Shown here in pieces: positions 60,036-64,000 of a DNA stretch of 64,000 bases. How positions within the stretch are numbered: the first letter of the stretch is position 1; every line of letters starts with the position of its first letter. The DNA lies in assembly GCF_030052815.1 (NCBI RefSeq), contig NC_079494.1:37000467-37064466 (forward strand), in the 5' to 3' direction. A program made the translations under genes and the position numbers. The stretch comes from Hevea brasiliensis. Taxonomy: Eukaryota > Streptophyta > Magnoliopsida > Malpighiales > Euphorbiaceae. Below the pieces are notes generated by a model. The model was not told the origin of the DNA. It saw only the letters and a program-made list of their open reading frames with translations, and did no database searches.

Positions 60036-61799
60036 CTAGAGCCATTCATGATAGTATTTTAGACCCATCTTCTCAAGATGTCAGTCTAACTGAGTTTGTG
60101 ACATAGGCTTTGTGAATGTATCAGCTGGATTTTCGGCTGATGCTATTTTCTGCATGGCTACATCACCTCACCCAACTATCTCTTTGATAATGTGGCAGTG
60201 CCTTTCTATGTGTTTGAATTTCTGGTGAGATCGGGGTTCCTTAGCCTGTATGATCGCTCCATTGTTGTCACAGTAAAGAGGAACTGCTGACTCAATGGAA
60301 GGAATTATTGCAAGTTCTGTCATGAACTTCTTTATCCAAATAGCCTCTTTTGCAACATCTGATGCAGCAATATACTTGGCCTCTGTAGTGGAATCAACAG
60401 TTGTACTCAATTTGGAACTCTTCCAACTGACTGCACCTCTATTACAAATGAACACAAACCCAGAGGTAGACTTTCTATCATCAATATTTAATTGAAAATC
60501 AGAATCAGTATAACCATCTAATTGCAAGTCACCACCTCCATAAATCAAGAATAAATCCTTAGTTCTTCTCAAGTACTTAAGGATATTCTTAACAGCTATC
60601 CAGTGTTCCAAACCTGGATTGGATTGAAACTTGCTAGTCAAACTAACAGCATAAGCGATATCCGGCCTAGTACACATCATTGCATACATCAAACTTCCAA
60701 TAGCTGAAGCATATGGAATCCTGGCCATTTTATCTCTTTCTTCTGGTGTCTTTGGAGACATCTCTTCAGAAAGGTGGATACCATGTCTCACTGGTAACAA
60801 TCCTCTCTTGGAATCAAGCATGTTAAACCTCTTTAACACCTTTTCCAAGTATAGACTTTGGGATAAACTAATTATTCTTTTTGCTCTATCTCTATAGATA
60901 CGAATTCTAAGAATATAGGTTGCCTCCCCTAAGTCCTTTATAAAGAATGTATTTGACAACCATACCTTGACAGTTATCAATATACCTATGTCATTACCTA
61001 TCAATAGAATGTCATCCACATATAAGATAAGGAAAGTGACAGCACTATCACTAACTTTCTTATATACACATGGTTCATCCACATTTTGGATAAAAACCAA
61101 ATGACTTAATGGCTTCATCAAAACAGATGTTCTAACTCCTCGAAGCTTGTTTTAACCCATAAATAGATCGCTTTAGCTTGCATACCTTAGAACCGTCTTG
61201 GGATTTAAAACCCCTAAGTTGTTCCATGAAAATGTTTTCATCAATGTATCCATTGAGAAAAGCTATTTTGACATCCATCTGCCAAATCTCATAATCATTG
61301 TATGCAGCTATTGCTAATAGAAACCTAATTGATTTAAGTATGGCAACAGGCAAGAAAGTTTCCTCATAGTCGATTCCTTGCCTTTGGCGAAACCCTTTCG
61401 CTACTAGCCTTGCTTTATAGGTCTCTACTTTTCCATCAGAACCAATTTTCTTCTTGAAAATGCATTTATTTTCTATAAGTACAATACCTTCAGGTGGGTC
61501 AACAAGGTCCCAAACTAGGTTCTTATGTATGGAATCAATTTTGGATTTCATAGGTTCAATCCATTTTTAAGAATCTGTATCTGATATAGCTTCAACATAG
61601 GTAAGAGGATCTCTCCCTGATCTGTTTCTTCATGAGTAAACAACTCTTGTTCATCTTCATGAAGAAAACCATATCTCACTGGTGGGTGAGATATCCTGGT
61701 CGATCTGTGAGAAATTACTATAGATGTTTTATAAATTGGTGTAGGTTGACTAGATGGATCTATATCCATTTGATTTGTTGGTTGGCCAGAATTCTCCAA
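60036..61799 (-). pseudogene. pol: C2 reverse transcriptase and RNase H, broken
   Basis: The pre-RT linker (61799-61548) keeps THEETDQGE-like sequence. RT has KIGSDGKVETYKARLVAKGF, MDVKIAFLNGYIDENIFMEQ, SIYGLKQASRS, then a frameshift near 61125, and YVDDILLI (YVDD at 61022-61011). RNase H reads YTDSDFQLNIDDRKSTSGFV, STTEAKYIAASDVAKEAIW and PLYCDNNGAIIQAKEPRSHQ, then HIERHCHIIKEIVG, after which stop and degraded end codons run to about 60036. Unlike C1 the central RNase H block is in frame. The C2-to-C1 differences include fixed stops and scattered substitutions, which suits an older insertion. Confidence 0.88.
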
Positions 61800-61952
61800 T
61801 TCTAACTCTATTTGCCTTCCTTTGTAACCTTTTTGAATAAACTATTGTTCAAGAAATATGACATCTTTGCTTACCACAAACCTTTGTGATGTAGGCAAAT
61901 AAAAATAATATTCAAAACTTTATTTTGGATATCCAACAAATCAACCTTTTTT

Positions 61953-62957
61953 TTATTTGGTTTCCAATTTATCAATGTTCAGCTTTTTAATGCAAGCTGG
62001 ACAACCCCAAATCTTAGCATGCTTAAGACTTGGTTTTCTTCCATGCCATATCTCATAAGGTGTGGAAGAAACTGATTTTGATGGAATCCTATTTAGAATA
62101 TGCAAAACTGATTCTAATGCAAATCCCCAAAAGGAGACAGGCATATCAATATAGCTCATCATACTACGTACCATATCTAATAGGGTATGATTTCTCCTTT
62201 CAGATACACCATTCAGTTATGGCGTTCCTGGAGGAGTCATTTGGGAGACAATGCCTTGCTCTTTCAAGTATTCATTAAATTCAGTACTTAAGTATTCACC
62301 TCCACGATCTGATCGAAGAGTTTTAATACTTTTTCTTGTTTGATTTTCTACTTCACATTTAAATTCTTTAAACTTTTAAAAGGATTTATATTCGTATTTC
62401 ATCAAAAACAAATACCCAAACCTTGATTTATCATCAGTAAAGGTAATAAAATAATGAAAACAGCCTCTAGCCATATCCTTAAATGGACCACATACATCAC
62501 TATTTATCAATTCCAAAATAATTTTAGCTCTTAATCCTTGTCCAACAAAAGGTGATCTAGTTATTTTGCCTTTAAGGTAGGATTCAAAAGTTGGAGTAGG
62601 TTTAGAACCCAATAAGGATAAAATCCCCATTTTCTCCAGTTTTGCAATCCTATCTTCTGCAACATGACCTAATCTTAAGTGCCAAATATATTTTGAACTT
62701 GAGTTGATTTTCGTCATGACATTACATTCATTTAGATTGCTTGCATTAGATTTGTATTTAACATTATTATCTAAATAATAAAGTCTATCATGCATATAAC
62801 TCGAACCAATATATTTATTTTCAAAATAAATATTACAAACATTATTTGTGAACTGAAATTCATAACCATTACTAGTCAAACTAGATATAGAAATAATGTT
62901 CTTAAAAGCATTGGGTACATGCAAAACATTATTTAAATACAAAACATGTCCACACAT
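61953..62957 (-). pseudogene. pol: C2 integrase, broken
   Basis: The GAG-pre-integrase domain is present (VLHVPNAFKNIISISSL, then YIWHLRLGHVAEDRI, with the histidines of the zinc site). ILELINSDVCGPF gives the first aspartate; the frame stops at 62376. The second aspartate region (LRSDRGGEYLS in C1) is still readable at the nucleotide level near 62310, and MVRSMMSYIDMPVSFWGFAL to KKLNIDKLETK is open at 62174-61953. Between them a stop and small indels break the protein. Confidence 0.85.
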
Positions 62958-63011
62958 GTATAAAGATTTAGATCCTATGGCTAAAGCTTCAATAGTTGAG
63001 CCATTGCCAAC

Positions 63012-63254
63012 TCAGAGTCTAATATCTCGTGACTGGAAGCTGCTACTACTTGCTAGTTCCTGCATATCATAAGTAATGTGAGAACTAGCACCAGTATCTA
63101 AAACCCAAAATGTAGATGAACTATGAGTATCATCAGAATCTAAATAAATGGACACGGACATGCCTTCTAAAGGTTTATCCTTCTTGTCCTTCAAAGAAGC
63201 AAGATACTCTGGGCAGTTCCTTTTCCAGTGCCCATCCTTCTGGCAGTGAAACAC
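63012..63254 (-). pseudogene. gag-pol: C2 zinc knuckle and protease
   Basis: FHCQKDGHWKRNCPEYL is a complete CCHC knuckle except that the first cysteine lies at the frameshift near 63250. Protease follows with FWVLDTGASSHITYDM (DTGA at 63098-63087), typical of copia. This is the block that is deleted in C1. The frame closes at 63012. Confidence 0.87.
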
Positions 63255-64000
63255 TTTCCCTTGCCTTTGTCAACTTCGGTCTTGCCCTTCTGTTTGGCTA
63301 TCTTCTTGGAAGGTCCAGGAATTTGAGGTTTTTTATTCTTATTGCCCTTCTTCTTTTTGGACTTTCCAGCAGAAGAAGAAGATGCAATCAAAGCCACATC
63401 TTTTCCTTTATTGCTCAACATATTCTTTTGGGCAATAACCATCATGTTAAGCAACCCAGCCAAAGTACACTCTTACTTTGTCATATGAAAATTTGTCACA
63501 AAATTTCCAAATGACTCAGGCAGGGACTGAAGGATCAGATCCATCTGCAATTGGAAATCCATGTGAAAATCAAGATGTTCCAACTGCTCAATAAGCTAAA
63601 TCATCTTGTGGACATGATCTCCTACATTTTGTCCCTCAGACATTCTCATGCAGAATAGCTGTCTAGTTATCTCATACCTAGCATTCCTGCTGTGCTCACC
63701 ATACAACTCTTGCAGGTGAAGGAGGATCTCACTTGCATTCTGCATATTTTCATGCTGCTTCTGTAACTCATTAGTCATAGAAGCAAGCATGTAACATTTG
63801 GCTCTCATATCATGCTCCTTTCACTTGTTCAAAGTGTCTAGTTCCTCTTGAGTGGCCTCTGGAGGCAAGGGACCAGGAACTTTTGAGTCTAAAACATATC
63901 CAATACATTCTAGGTTCAGGACAAGTTTTAAATTTCTTAGCCAATCAGAAAGATTAGGTCCCGCCAACCTATTGTGATCAAGTATGCTCGCAAGGATATT
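63255..64000 (-). pseudogene. gag: C2 gag, 5' end cut by window
   Basis: Reading from the window edge, NILASILDHN-type sequence matches codons about 9-18 of C1 gag, so the start lies about 30 bp beyond 64000. Core blocks MRAKCYMLASMTNELQKQHE and RYEITRQLFCMRMSEGQNV are present, with a stop at 63596. LPESFGNFVTNFHMTK is followed by TAA at 63475-63473, the same codon as TAG in C1. The frame then continues with ECTLAGLLNMM and a lysine-rich linker (63463-63191) until it slips at about 63250. Confidence 0.85.

Larger units (their letters stand above)
59957..64000 (-). mobile_element. C2: copia element related to C1, truncated at both ends
   Basis: In its own sense it runs from within gag (window edge at 64000) through zinc knuckle, protease, integrase, RT and RNase H to a 3' LTR of which only about 63 bp remain. 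It is collinear with C1 but keeps the knuckle and protease that C1 has lost. Stops and frameshifts are frequent. It was joined to the E3 LTR by a deletion that removed the rest of both LTRs. Confidence 0.9.

Noticed and set aside
1..64000. Any cellular gene, tRNA or miRNA
   Set aside because: All coding similarity I can read is retrotransposon gag or pol; tRNA-like strings are only primer-binding sites.

Overview
The window is plant nuclear DNA made entirely of LTR retrotransposons nested in one another; I see no cellular gene, tRNA gene or rRNA gene. The case for a plant: primer-binding sites matching initiator tRNA-Met and tRNA-Asp, Ty3/gypsy polyproteins of chromovirus (Tekay/Del) type ending in a chromodomain, Ty1/copia polyproteins in the order PR-IN-RT-RH, 2-3.7 kb LTRs, and stops that mostly read as CAG, CAA, CGA or TGG codons hit by cytosine deamination. 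A eudicot with an AT-rich genome is likely; the species cannot be told from this.

Layout. 1-10516: E1, a gag-only gypsy element (left LTR cut by the window edge). Its right LTR holds a solo LTR (family C, 4413-8174, target duplication ATCCC). 10517-12339: remnant of an Athila/Tat-type element, minus strand, with a tRNA-Asp primer site. 12345-13761: piece of a family C LTR. 13762-28680: E2, a decayed full-coding gypsy element, plus strand, with solo LTRs inserted in its 5' LTR (15013-18165, duplication TTTGT) and between gag and protease (21887-25290, duplication CTATT). 28681-31657: inverted family B LTR. 31658-31937: end of an unrelated LTR (family E) carrying a 5S rRNA-like segment. 31938-59957: E3, another decayed gypsy element, split in gag by copia element C1 (32156-52041, duplication TCTGT/TCTAT), whose left LTR is split by chromovirus E4 (32201-42511, duplication GAATT), the youngest and best-kept element. 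59957-64000: copia element C2, minus strand, truncated at both ends.

Order of events read from the nesting: E3, then C1, then E4; the family C fragment is older than both the Athila/Tat-type remnant and E2; the Athila/Tat-type element is older than E1, and E1 older than the solo LTR inside it. Three solo LTRs with exact 5-bp duplications show removal by LTR-LTR recombination.

Most worth a second look: two adjacent small hairpins kept in nine LTR copies of four families by paired and G-U-tolerant changes; 5S rRNA-like promoter sequence in the LTRs; ten 35-bp repeats in the C1 leader, each centred on a TTGAAT-N3-ATTCAA dyad; and in-frame stops shared between copies at the gag-pol or PR-RT boundary. 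Domain and clade names are from motif reading by eye; no database search was possible.
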